The notes under the pieces: generated by a model | Database searches by the model: none | Told to the model about the DNA's origin: nothing | What the model saw: only the letters and a program-made list of their open reading frames with translations | NCBI RefSeq assembly: GCF_030719295.1 | Contig: NZ_CP120997.1 | Location: forward strand, 5,033,501-5,097,500 | From: Streptomyces sp. Mut1 | GTDB taxonomy: Bacteria; Actinomycetota; Actinomycetes; Streptomycetales; Streptomycetaceae | Direction: 5' to 3' | Length of the DNA: 64,000 bases | Part shown: positions 54,276 to 61,986 of the stretch, one piece after another | Numbering within the stretch: position 1 is the first letter of the stretch | Layout of the letters: each line of letters opens with the position of its first letter | Made by a program: the position numbers and the translations under genes

Positions 54276-55028
54276 TCACGGTGCCGGTGTGCCGTTCGGG
54301 CGGGACGGGCCGCCCAGGCGGACCGGGACGCCGGGGGAGTACAGCACGCTGACCGGGGCCTCGCGCGGGGCGGGCAGGCCGGCCGCCTCGATCAGGTTCT
54401 CCTCGCAGCCGAGCAGCTCCGCGCGGTGCAGGGGCCAGCGGGGGTGGTCGTTGCGCAGGTAGGACGTGCGGCCGAGGAGGGTGTGGTGCAGGCCCCAGCG
54501 CGCGGTGAGGAAGTGCTCCAACTCCGTGGGGTCGCCGACGCGTTCGCCGGGGCGCACGGTGATGCGGCTGTACGCGCCGCGCGGGCCGGGCGCGCGGCGC
54601 GTGCTGGTGTACGCGATCGTGCCGCCGGTGGCCTCCACCCGCATCCGGGACCACACGTACGGCAGGCGGAAGGCGAGCCGGCCCATTGCCGCGGGGAGCA
54701 GCCGGGACGCGTCCAGCGAGCGGAAGACGACCCCGCGCCGCCCCTGTCCGTCGACCGAGTACAGGCGGACGTTCGTCTCGGGGAACGAGCCGAGATAGGG
54801 CACCCCGGGGAGCCCCAGCCACCCCACCCGGTGCATCCGGAAGGCCACCAGACCCACGTACGTGACGCCGTCGAACGTGTCGGGCACCGTCCCCGCGGGC
54901 AGCAGACCCGCCACCGCGTCGGGCTCCACGGCCCAGTGGACGAAGCAGAGGTCGAGCCACTGCTGCGTGAGGAGCGGGCGGTGCAGGACGCCGGGGGCGT
55001 CGGGGGTCAGGGGCTCGGGTGTCGTCAC
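54276..55028 (-). CDS. DUF2071 (YqjF-like) protein
   Basis: 250 residues. The family's conserved N-terminal region LTQQWLDLCFVHWAVEPDAVAGLLPAGTVPDTFDGVTYVGLVAFRM and later NVRLYSVDGQGRRGVVFRSLDASR match DUF2071. The fold resembles acetoacetate decarboxylase, but no lysine active site is evident and its reaction is unknown. GTG 55028 overlaps the stop of the gene upstream (GTGA), so the two are one operon. Confidence 0.85.
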   Translation of the reverse strand: MTTPEPLTPDAPGVLHRPLLTQQWLDLCFVHWAVEPDAVAGLLPAGTVPDTFDGVTYVGLVAFRMHRVGWLGLPGVPYLGSFPETNVRLYSVDGQGRRGVVFRSLDASRLLPAAMGRLAFRLPYVWSRMRVEATGGTIAYTSTRRAPGPRGAYSRITVRPGERVGDPTELEHFLTARWGLHHTLLGRTSYLRNDHPRWPLHRAELLGCEENLIEAAGLPAPREAPVSVLYSPGVPVRLGGPSRPNGTPAP

Positions 55029-55456
55029 GGGCCAAGCGTGGCACGGCCGTCCGGCGCGCCGGCCACGGCGTCCCGGCCCGCGGCCGACAGCTCGGCGGCC
55101 AGGTCCGCGTCGCGCATCCCGGGCAGGGCGTACCCCTCGGCCTCGTCCCACGGCACGTCGAGGTCGTCCATGTGCACGCGCCAGTCGGCGTCGGGCAGGG
55201 CGCGGCGCAACTCCGTGACCGAGTCCAGCACATGCGCGATCACCGGCAGCAGGCGGCCCGGGTCGAACGGCATCTTGGTGGAGCCGTCGAGGACCTGCCC
55301 CGGCTCCGCCGTCCGCGGGTCGTACACGTAGAGGCTCTCCTCGTCCTCGTACGGGAACGACGTCCGGTGCGCGGCGACGACGCGTGCGACGGCGGCCGAC
55401 TCGGAATCGGTCAGCGGGGTCGCACGGCGCGCGGTGTAGTAGAGGGAGACGCTCAT
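55025..55456 (-). CDS. Conserved hypothetical protein, operon partner of DUF2071 gene
   Basis: 143 residues, acidic, no signal or membrane helix. It starts MSVSLYYTARRATPLTDSE, and the C-terminus is helical with Asp/Glu clusters (ADWRVHMDDLDVPWDEAEGYALPGM). No recognised domain. ATG 55456 is the first plausible start. It overlaps the DUF2071 gene by 4 bp, suggesting the two proteins are made together. Confidence 0.65.
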   Translation of the reverse strand: MSVSLYYTARRATPLTDSESAAVARVVAAHRTSFPYEDEESLYVYDPRTAEPGQVLDGSTKMPFDPGRLLPVIAHVLDSVTELRRALPDADWRVHMDDLDVPWDEAEGYALPGMRDADLAAELSAAGRDAVAGAPDGRATLGP

Positions 55457-55609
55457 GCAGGGAGCGTACGGCCGGGGTACGACAACGGCTGCCCGTCGTC
55501 CGGCGAATACGGTGTACCGGGCGGGGAAGCCGAGCAGAAGAGGAGAGGCAGGGGCACACCGCACCGTCCCCCGCGCCGCGCCCGCCTCCTACGCCCCGGA
55601 GCCGCCACC

Positions 55610-56638
55610 GTGTCCAGCAAGTCCAGCGGCCCCACCGCCGACACCCCGCCCCACCCGGACGGCGCGTATCCGGACGGAACGCGTCCGGACGGAACGCAAC
55701 CGCATGGAACGCGTCCGGACGGAACGCGCCCCGACAGCGAGCACTCCGACAGCGCACCCGAAGCCGCCCCCCGCCCCGCGTCCGCCCGCACCCGCACGCA
55801 CCCCACGCGGATCTGGCCGATCGCGTTGCGCCGGACGCCGCTCTCGCTCTGGAACGACGACATCTCGGACTGGGCGGCGGCCCTCACGTACTACGCCATC
55901 CTCGCCCTGCTCCCCGCGCTCCTGGTGACCGTGTCCGTCATCGGGCTCGCCAACCCCGGCGCGACGGGCGCGCTGATCGCCGACATCACCGCCTTCGCCC
56001 CCGCCGAGTCCGCCGCCGCGCTGCGGCAGCCGCTGGAGGCCGCCACCCAGCAGCGCACCGCCGTCTGGCTGCTGGTGGGGACCGGGACGGTCAGCGCGGT
56101 GTGGTCCGCTTCCAGCTATCTGGCGGTGTTCCGGCGGGCGCAGCACGCGATGCACGGCGCGAAGGACACCCGGCCCGCCCTGCGCAAGGCGCACATCATC
56201 GTCGCGTCCGCGATCGGACTGCTGCTGCTGATGATGACCAGCGCGTTCGCCCTCGTACTCACCGGGCCGCTGGCTCGCTGGCTCGGGCACCGGCTGGGCC
56301 TGGCACATGTGGGCGACGCGTTGTGGGCGGGGCTGAAGTGGCCGCTGCTGCTCTGTCTGGTCGCCGCTCTGATCACGGTCCTCTTCCGGACCGGCCCGGA
56401 ACCGGCGCGCGGGGCCCGCCGGGCGCTGCCCGGCGGGGTGCTGGCGGCGCTGCTGTGGCTGATCGCCTCGGCGGGGTTCGCGGTGTACGCCACGTACATC
56501 GGCTCCTACAGCCGGCTGTACGGCTCACTGGCGGGGCTCGTGGTGTTCCTGATCTGGGTGTGGCTCACCAACCTGGCGCTGCTGGCCGGTGCCCAGTTCA
56601 ACGTCGAGTTGGACCGGGCCCGGCGCGGCCCCCGCTGA
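55610..56638 (+). CDS. YihY/BrkB family membrane protein
   Basis: 342 residues. A long Pro/Gly/Asp/Thr N-terminus (about 75 residues) contains five 5-residue repeats of the form PDGTR. The conserved part begins RRTPLSLWNDDISDWAAALTYYAILALLPALLVTVSVIGL and ends GSLAGLVVFLIWVWLTNLALLAGAQFNVELD, with six membrane helices. The family name comes from a serum-resistance report; an earlier link to ribonuclease BN was wrong. Function is uncertain. GTG 55610 has GGAG 8 bp before. Its stop abuts the stop of the next gene. Confidence 0.88.
   Translation: MSSKSSGPTADTPPHPDGAYPDGTRPDGTQPHGTRPDGTRPDSEHSDSAPEAAPRPASARTRTHPTRIWPIALRRTPLSLWNDDISDWAAALTYYAILALLPALLVTVSVIGLANPGATGALIADITAFAPAESAAALRQPLEAATQQRTAVWLLVGTGTVSAVWSASSYLAVFRRAQHAMHGAKDTRPALRKAHIIVASAIGLLLLMMTSAFALVLTGPLARWLGHRLGLAHVGDALWAGLKWPLLLCLVAALITVLFRTGPEPARGARRALPGGVLAALLWLIASAGFAVYATYIGSYSRLYGSLAGLVVFLIWVWLTNLALLAGAQFNVELDRARRGPR
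55655..55729 (+). repeat. Five 15-bp tandem repeats in the YihY gene
   Basis: Five consecutive units of CCGGACGGAACGCGT type, two to four differences each, in frame. They encode PDGAY, PDGTR, PDGTQ, PHGTR, PDGTR. Such units vary in copy number by slippage. Confidence 0.85.
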
Positions 56639-57142
56639 TCAGTCGCCGGTCGTGCCGTCGACGATCTCCCGGATGATGTCGATGTGCCCGTTGTGCCGGG
56701 CGGTCTCCTCGATGAGGTGCAGGACGATCCAGCGCAGATCGGGGTGGCGGCCGTTGCTGCGCGGGCGCTGCGCCGGGGTGTCCAGGTCGTGGGACGCGAC
56801 GAGCTCCCGGTAGCGGGCGCTCTGCTCCTCGTACTCCCTCAGCACATCGGCGAGCGGCATGTCGACGGCGATCCGCATCTCGCGGTCCGGGTCCTCGTCC
56901 GTCCAGGGCCCTTCGTCCTCGCCGCCGAGGAGCACGACTTCGAACCAGAAGTACTCGACCCAGCGCAGGTGGTTGACGATTCCCGCGAGGGTCATCAGGG
57001 GCGAGCCGGGCAGCGGCGCCCGGACGGCGTCCTCCTGCGAGAGGCCCTCGCACTTGGCGACCGCGGTGGCGCGGGCGTAGTCGAGAAAGGTGGTCAGCTG
57101 GGTGCGCTCGTCCCATGCGGGAGGCGAATCGGTGCGTGTCAT
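56639..57142 (-). CDS. DinB superfamily protein (DUF664)
   Basis: 167 residues, four-helix bundle. The metal His residues are spaced as in DinB/YfiT proteins: NHLRWVEYFWFEVVLLGG (first His) and the C-terminal HLIEETARHNGHIDIIREI (HxxxxxxHxxH). Related enzymes include mycothiol- and bacillithiol-dependent transferases. That link is plausible in this mycothiol producer, but the substrate is unknown. Stop directly abuts the YihY gene (0-bp gap). GGGTGAG precedes ATG 57142. Confidence 0.88.
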   Translation of the reverse strand: MTRTDSPPAWDERTQLTTFLDYARATAVAKCEGLSQEDAVRAPLPGSPLMTLAGIVNHLRWVEYFWFEVVLLGGEDEGPWTDEDPDREMRIAVDMPLADVLREYEEQSARYRELVASHDLDTPAQRPRSNGRHPDLRWIVLHLIEETARHNGHIDIIREIVDGTTGD

Positions 57143-57247
57143 CGCCGCTCACCCTGTCCGGGAGGCGCGGCGTTGTCCACGGCTTTTGCCCCGCGACCCA
57201 CGGCTTTCGCGTCGGACGGGGGACGCGCCGGGTAGTTGGGGCCCGCC

Positions 57248-57267
57248 CGTGGGCCCCTGGGCCCACG
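57248..57267. promoter_or_regulatory. 20-bp near-perfect palindrome
   Basis: CGTGGGCCC-CT-GGGCCCACG lies in the gap between the divergent DinB gene and the next gene, 105 bp and 132 bp from their starts. It may be an operator; no T run is present. Confidence 0.4.
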
Positions 57268-57398
57268 CCCCGGACCGGGGGTTTCGCCTACCCTCGGGAA
57301 CCGACCACCCGCGAGACATCCCCTGGCCACCCGCACCGCCGCACACCGCGGCGGGACGGGCTCGGCGGGCTGCCCGTACTTCATGAGGTGACGTGTTG

Positions 57399-57992
57399 AT
57401 GAGTGACGGATTCTTCTCCTCGTTCCACCTGTGCTGGAGCCGCCCCGACGCCGAGTCCCTGCTCGGGGACCTGGAGACGGCGGGTGTGCGGGCGGTACAC
57501 CCGGTCACCCGGCGCATCACCCTGCTCAGCCCCGGCGCCGAGCCCTCCGGCACCCAGTCCTGGGTGACCAGGGACCAACTCGTGCTCCTCGCCGGTCTGC
57601 AACGCCTCGACCGGGTCGACTTCCTGCTCTGGCTGGAGGACGGCGCCGGGATACCGGCCCGTATCGAACGCGGCGGGGACGGGACGGTGGAGCTGCGCTT
57701 CGCGCTCGGCGGGCTGAGCCGCCCCGGCCAGGAGCACGCCCTGCGCGCGGTACGGGAGGCGGTCGGCAGGGCCTCGCTGCTCTGCGTCGGATTCGTGGTC
57801 GACCGCGAGGGCGCGTCGGCCGCGACCGACTGGCAGGGCTTCATCGTGAAGGGGTCGGTGTACTTCGACTGCTGGCCCGACACGCTCGCCGTCCTGCCGG
57901 AGGTGGCCGCCGCCCAGCCGCAGCTGTCCGGCGTGAACTCCTTCGAGCAGTCGCCGTGGGTCGTCTACGGCAGCGACGTGCCCAACCGGTGA
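57399..57992 (+). CDS. Conserved hypothetical cytosolic protein
   Basis: 197 residues, alpha/beta, with no signal or membrane helix. Sequences such as SQSWVTRDQLVLLAGLQRLDRVDFLLWLEDGAGIPARIER and the C-terminal WQGFIVKGSVYFDCWPDTLAVLPEV recall bacterial effector-immunity-type proteins, but I cannot assign a family. GAGGTGA lies 8 bp before ATG 57399; a GTG two codons earlier is in frame. The 3' end runs into a short duplicated region. Confidence 0.7.
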   Translation: MSDGFFSSFHLCWSRPDAESLLGDLETAGVRAVHPVTRRITLLSPGAEPSGTQSWVTRDQLVLLAGLQRLDRVDFLLWLEDGAGIPARIERGGDGTVELRFALGGLSRPGQEHALRAVREAVGRASLLCVGFVVDREGASAATDWQGFIVKGSVYFDCWPDTLAVLPEVAAAQPQLSGVNSFEQSPWVVYGSDVPNR

Positions 57993-58046
57993 GCGCGCCT
58001 ACTCCATGGTGAGCGGGTTCGCTCCACGGTGAGCGCGCCTACTTCA
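57987..58046. repeat. Imperfect 40-bp tandem duplication at convergent gene ends
   Basis: CGGTGAGCGCGCCTACTCCA at 57987 recurs as CGGTGAGCGCGCCTACTTCA at 58027. A third shorter GGTGAGCG copy lies between. The stop codons of both flanking genes lie inside or at the edge. Confidence 0.75.
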
Positions 58047-58542
58047 CGGTGAGCGAGCCGGCGAGCGCGTCCGGCTCGCCCTCCTCCAGCAGCCGGTCGA
58101 CACCCAGGCCCACCGCCGCCCCGGTCGCCGCCGCCACGACGGGCATCACGGCGCCCTCGATCCCGGCGACCTGCCAGGCCGTGGCGTAGCCGTAGCACAG
58201 GGCGACCAGCGGGACGGCGAGCGCGGCCGACAGGTACAGCGCCCTGGACCCGCGCCGCTCCTCGGGCAGTACCCGGACGGCGGCGAGCACGGTCAGCGCG
58301 GTGGCGAGGACGGCGGGCACGTGCAGCAGGCCCAGCCGCCAGGCGAAGTCGTCGAGCCGGGCTTCGGTGCCCAGCAGGCGGACGAGCCCGTGCGCGACCA
58401 GATAGCCGACGGCGAGACGGACGACCGCCCCGGCCGCCCAGCTGAGGGCCAGCGGGAGGAACACACCCCCGGACCCGCCCCCGCGCGCCCCGGCCGGGCC
58501 CTGCCCCGCGCCCCTGCCGCCCCAGCCGCTGCCACCGCTCAC
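58039..58542 (-). CDS. Small membrane protein, four helices
   Basis: 167 residues. A Gly-rich N-terminus of about 25 residues, then membrane helices at about 28-50, 70-92, 105-125 and 130-150, ending in a charged tail (DRLLEEGEPDALAGSLTVK). No motif recognised. GTG 58542 has GGAGGGGG 6 bp upstream. It is transcribed toward the previous gene, whose stop is 46 bp away. Confidence 0.7.
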   Translation of the reverse strand: MSGGSGWGGRGAGQGPAGARGGGSGGVFLPLALSWAAGAVVRLAVGYLVAHGLVRLLGTEARLDDFAWRLGLLHVPAVLATALTVLAAVRVLPEERRGSRALYLSAALAVPLVALCYGYATAWQVAGIEGAVMPVVAAATGAAVGLGVDRLLEEGEPDALAGSLTVK

Positions 58543-58652
58543 GGTTACCCCCTCCGAAGCCCGTTCCCCGCCCCGCGTACCGCAGAACCCGGGTCCGGCG
58601 TGAGCGTAGAGCGCCGGGCCGGGCCCCGACCCGGGCCCCAGGCCCCAATTCC

Positions 58653-58677
58653 GGGCCCAAACAACGGCGTTGGGCCC
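58653..58677 (-). terminator. Hairpin after the DUF192 gene
   Basis: GGGCCCAA / TTGGGCCC arms with a further CAACG/CGTTG inner stem, 12 bp past the stop on the reverse strand. Confidence 0.6.
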
Positions 58678-58688
58678 AGTGGCGTCGT

Positions 58689-59069
58689 CTACACCCGCTC
58701 GCGGGACTGCGTGATCCGCACCTGTACGCCCGGCCGCAGCCCCCACGCGGCCATCGCGCCCGCCTCCGCCTCGATCACATGGCGGCCGCGCAACCGGGGC
58801 AGGCCGAGGCGCCCCGGCCTCATCGTGTGGACCGCCAGGACGTTGAACCGCCGGTCCAGATAGGCCACATCGATCGTGAACCGCATCCGGAAGGAGTGCA
58901 CACTTCCGCACGGCGTGATCATCAGCGCCCCGTCGATGCCGTCCCGGCCGAGGAGCCCGCGCGTCCGGTGCCGGTAGGAGGCCGCGATCCGTAGCGGCAC
59001 CCGGGTCTCGGTCACCCCGTCCCGGTCCGTGATCGTCAGGGTTCCCGTGCCATCGCGCCATCGAGCCAT
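58689..59069 (-). CDS. DUF192 family protein
   Basis: 126 residues, the family's usual size. Typical blocks: RTRGLLGRDGIDGALMITPCGSVHSFRMRFTIDVAYLDRRFNVLAVHTMRPGRLGLPR and HVIEAEAGAMAAWGLRPGVQV. Beta-barrel fold, unknown biochemical role. No signal peptide here, whereas some relatives are exported. ATG 59069. It is divergent from the prepilin peptidase gene with a 93-bp gap. Confidence 0.88.
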   Translation of the reverse strand: MARWRDGTGTLTITDRDGVTETRVPLRIAASYRHRTRGLLGRDGIDGALMITPCGSVHSFRMRFTIDVAYLDRRFNVLAVHTMRPGRLGLPRLRGRHVIEAEAGAMAAWGLRPGVQVRITQSRERV

Positions 59070-59162
59070 GCCGACGACGGTAGCGGCGCCCGCCCGCCGC
59101 CGGGGCGGAAACGGTGCGTCGGCCCCAACGCCCCGGCGGGCGGCGCGATTAGGATCGGTGCG

Positions 59163-60110
59163 GTGTACGCCATGCTGATGGGGGTCGCCGCCCTCTGGGG
59201 CGCCGCGACCGGCCTGCTGGTCCCGCGCGCCGCCTACCGATTCTCCGTCCGGCCCGGCGAACCCCGGCGGGACGCCTGCCCGGCCGGTCACCCGCTCACC
59301 GGGCCCGCCCGCGCCTGGCTCGGCACCACCCGCTGCGCCACCTGCGCGGGGGCGCCGGTCGCCGGCGTACAGCCGGTCGCGGAAGCCACTGAGCCCGGAC
59401 CCGTACCCCTGGCCGGTGCCGCCGGACCCGGACGACCCGTACCGCCCGCCGGTGCCGCCGAGCCCGAGCCCGGACCCGTACCCCCGGCCGATACCGCCGA
59501 TGCCGCCGATGCCGCCGATGACCGGCCCGCCGGACCGCTCCCCGTCGAACCGCCGCCCACCGGCCTCCGTTACGCGCCGTACCGTCTCGCGCCCGTCGTC
59601 ACCGCGCTCGTCTGTGCCGCCCTCGCCTGGTCCACCGGGACGCGGCCCGAACTGGCCGTCTGGCTGGTGCTGGCGCCCATCGGGGTGCTCCTCGCGAGCG
59701 TCGACCACCGTGTCCACCGGCTGCCCGACGGGCTCACGCTTCCGGCCGCCGGGGCGGCAGCCGTGCTCCTGGGCCTCGCGGCGCTGCTGCCGGAACACGC
59801 CGGTTCCTGGCTCTCCGCCCTGCTCGGCGGGCTCGTCCTCGGCGCGTTCTACTTCCTGCTCTTCCTGATCAACCCGAGCGGCATGGGCTTCGGCGATGTG
59901 AAGCTCGCCCTCTCGCTGGGCGTGGCCCTCGGCTGGTACGGCTGGGCCGTCGTGTTCGCGGGGGGCTTCGCGGGGTTCCTGTTCGGCGCGGTGTACGGGG
60001 TGGTGCTCGTCGTACTGCGGCGCGCCGGGCGCAGGACGGGCATCCCGTTCGGCCCGTTCATGCTCGCCGGGGCGTTGCTGGGTCTCCTGTTCGGCGGCCT
60101 GGCGGTCTGA
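59163..60110 (+). CDS. Type IV prepilin peptidase (A24)
   Basis: 315 residues. C-terminal peptidase domain with catalytic aspartates in SVDHRVHRLPDGLT and in NPSGMGFGDVKLAL (GxGD). About eight membrane helices. The N-terminal segment retains a cytoplasmic CxxC-like remnant (CPAGH, CATCAG). Then comes a Pro/Ala/Glu-rich stretch (about 75-125) with VPP repeats, seldom seen in this family. It probably cleaves the G|Q site of the Flp pilin and pseudopilins encoded 9-17 kb upstream. GTG 59163 is the first codon of the frame (VYAMLMGVAALWG); ATG 59172 is possible. Confidence 0.87.
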   Translation: MYAMLMGVAALWGAATGLLVPRAAYRFSVRPGEPRRDACPAGHPLTGPARAWLGTTRCATCAGAPVAGVQPVAEATEPGPVPLAGAAGPGRPVPPAGAAEPEPGPVPPADTADAADAADDRPAGPLPVEPPPTGLRYAPYRLAPVVTALVCAALAWSTGTRPELAVWLVLAPIGVLLASVDHRVHRLPDGLTLPAAGAAAVLLGLAALLPEHAGSWLSALLGGLVLGAFYFLLFLINPSGMGFGDVKLALSLGVALGWYGWAVVFAGGFAGFLFGAVYGVVLVVLRRAGRRTGIPFGPFMLAGALLGLLFGGLAV

Positions 60111-60143
60111 CCGGCCGCCCTCCGTACGCCGGGTGAGCGGGCG

Positions 60144-60722
60144 TCAGCGCGTCTTGGCGCTGTGGCGTGCGACCCGGGCGCGGTTTCCGCAGGCGGGGCT
60201 GCACCACTGCTGGCCGGTGCGCAGCGCGGTGAAGAACAGCACGCAGCTCGGGGCCGGACAGCGGCGCAGCAGCTCGCGGCGCGGCGAGGTCAGCAGCCGG
60301 GTCGCCGAGGCGCAGACCTGGGCCGAAACGATGTCCATCGTGCCCATGCCGTCCGGCCATTCGAGCTGCGGGCCGGCCGGGGGCCAGCTGACCCGGGCCG
60401 CCTGGACGCGCTGCGCCTGCCCGGTCACGAGGTCGAGGGAGGACCGGGGCGGCACCGACCGGTCGACCATCGCGTCGAGCAGATCCCGCACGGCTCCCCG
60501 GACGGCCAGCGCGGTCGTCACATCACAGGGTCCGACCTCCACCGGGGCACCGGCGGCCATCCCAAGGCGTGAACGGTACGTTCCGGTCCAACGTGCCAGC
60601 CCCTGTGGGGTGTTGACCTCGTCGATCAGGACGCCCGCGTCGAAGTGCCATGAGCTGGTGAACTCGACCGCCAACGGTTCAAGGGGGCGGATTTCGAGAG
60701 TGTTTCTACCGTGTGTGGTCAT
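60144..60722 (-). CDS. CGNR zinc-finger regulator
   Basis: 192 residues. The C-terminal finger is CPAPSC, then QQWCSPACGNRARVARH with the family's CGNR. The N-terminal 130 residues are the helical ABATE domain (SWHFDAGVLIDEVNTPQGLARW). Family members act as transcription factors, mostly uncharacterised. GAGGGAGGG precedes ATG 60722. It is divergent from a cupin gene and may regulate the mutase genes. Confidence 0.88.
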   Translation of the reverse strand: MTTHGRNTLEIRPLEPLAVEFTSSWHFDAGVLIDEVNTPQGLARWTGTYRSRLGMAAGAPVEVGPCDVTTALAVRGAVRDLLDAMVDRSVPPRSSLDLVTGQAQRVQAARVSWPPAGPQLEWPDGMGTMDIVSAQVCASATRLLTSPRRELLRRCPAPSCVLFFTALRTGQQWCSPACGNRARVARHSAKTR

Positions 60723-61004
60723 TGTGACCCTCCCTCTCGGATGTCGAGACGTAGCCCCATGTGGCGGAATCATGATGTAGCGTCACGTGCAACGGCTAAC
60801 GTTCAAGCCATTAGCCCCGGAAGGGCTTGGCCTGAGTTCCCGTGGGGGGATTTCTGTGGCGGCGTCACGCTGACGCCTGTCTTCTTGGTGCCTGTTTGTG
60901 GTGCCCGCATGTTTTCTCTGCGCGGCGCGCGTGCTCGAAGTGACGCGTGTCTTCTTCTCCGTCTGCCGTAATCCATTCCTCGTTCTTTCCCAAGGAGAGC
61001 CCCG
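60723..61004. promoter_or_regulatory. Divergent promoter region, regulator / cupin operon
   Basis: 282 bp and less GC-rich than neighbours. It holds the repeat TGTCTTCTT (60877 and 60947), a GCGTCAC-GCTGACGC pair near 60862, and GGCTA...TAGCC arms at 60795-60817. These are candidate operator parts; no ORF is credible. AAGGAG precedes the cupin ATG. Confidence 0.4.
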
Positions 61005-61433
61005 ATGTCCGATATCGAAGTCATCCGCAACGTCTTCCGCAGCGGTTTCAGCCTCGAAGAGCTCGACTGGGTCTCGTGGGTCGAGCCGGGCCGCACGGGC
61101 GTCGACCACTACCCGCTGTGGGGTCCGGACGGCGCCGAGGAGGTTTCTGTCGGACTCCTCCTGCGGTTTCCCGCCGGAGCGCACGGCGACTTCCATGAGC
61201 ACCTCGGCCACGAGCTGATGCTGGTTCTCGACGGCACTCTCGATCACAGTGACGGCCGCTCCTTCGTCAAGGGCGACCTGATCGTCGAAGGCCCCGGAAC
61301 GCGGCACCAGATGTCCAGCGCCGAAGGCTGCACCGTCCTGGCCATACGCACGCGACCTGCGGCGCCGCGTGAAGCACGGAGCGGAGAGGTTGCCGACTCG
61401 CGAGCGGGAGTCTACGCCGCACAGGAGCGTTGA
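61005..61433 (+). CDS. Cupin-domain protein
   Basis: 142 residues. A single cupin barrel. Motif 1 is HGDFHEHLGHELMLVLDG (His-x-His and Glu); motif 2 is KGDLIVEGPGTRHQM (His). The metal site is thus intact. The sequence resembles ChrR-type anti-sigma cupins but lacks a zinc N-domain. It may be an enzyme or a small-molecule sensor for the mutase genes that follow 88 bp on. AAGGAG lies 8 bp before the ATG. Confidence 0.85.
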   Translation: MSDIEVIRNVFRSGFSLEELDWVSWVEPGRTGVDHYPLWGPDGAEEVSVGLLLRFPAGAHGDFHEHLGHELMLVLDGTLDHSDGRSFVKGDLIVEGPGTRHQMSSAEGCTVLAIRTRPAAPREARSGEVADSRAGVYAAQER

Positions 61434-61521
61434 GGCACAGCTCACTCCAGCGTGCAGCCGTCAGGTTACGGGCGGTAGCCCCAGCCGGTGCAGGCCGGAC
61501 CGACCGAATCAGGAAAGGGAA

Positions 61522-61986
61522 ATGATCACACCCGCAAGGCGGCCGCAGCGCCGCGTGCTCCTCTCGACCGTGTCCTCCGACTCGCATACCTGGAATCTGG
61601 TCTTCCTGCAGCTCCTGCTGCAGGAGAGCGGAAACGAGGTGATCAACCTCGGATCATGTGTTCCCGATGACGTCATCCTCGACGCGATACGCGTGGAACG
61701 GCCCGACGCCGTGGTGATCAGTTCGGTCAACGGCCACGGATTCCTCGACGGGCGACGTGTCATCAAGAAGCTCCGGAAAACCCCGGAAGGGGCCGGATTA
61801 CCCGTCATGATCGGCGGAAAGCTCGGAATCCTCGGCGACGGGAACGACCAGTACTCTGACGAACTCGTCGCGGCCGGGTTCGACGCCGTATTCAGCGACA
61901 GCGCGTCGCCCCAGGCGCTCACCGACTACCTGCACGAACTCCCGGGCGCCCAGCCGCACGAGCTCGTGGGGGTGCCGGGCACATGA
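61522..61986 (+). CDS. Cobalamin-binding small subunit, glutamate-mutase sigma-like
   Basis: 154 residues with the B12-binding Rossmann fold. The cofactor loop is SDSHTWN, keeping the Asp and the cobalt-ligating His of DxHxxG but with Asn for Gly. Later blocks, VVISSVNGHGFLDGRRV and PVMIGGKLGILG, fit the nucleotide tail site of glutamate mutase S. AGGAAAGGG precedes ATG 61522. The large subunit follows with a 4-bp overlap (ATGA), so the pair is made together. Reaction inferred: carbon-skeleton rearrangement of glutamate to 3-methylaspartate. Confidence 0.83.
   Translation: MITPARRPQRRVLLSTVSSDSHTWNLVFLQLLLQESGNEVINLGSCVPDDVILDAIRVERPDAVVISSVNGHGFLDGRRVIKKLRKTPEGAGLPVMIGGKLGILGDGNDQYSDELVAAGFDAVFSDSASPQALTDYLHELPGAQPHELVGVPGT

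Noticed and set aside
57248..57267. Palindrome read as a terminator
   Set aside because: It lies upstream of both flanking genes (divergent), so termination has no purpose there; kept as a possible operator only.
61434..61521. Possible cobalamin riboswitch before the B12-binding subunit
   Set aside because: The 88-bp gap is too short and I do not find the conserved B12 box; enzymes using B12 are also rarely controlled this way compared with synthesis and transport genes.
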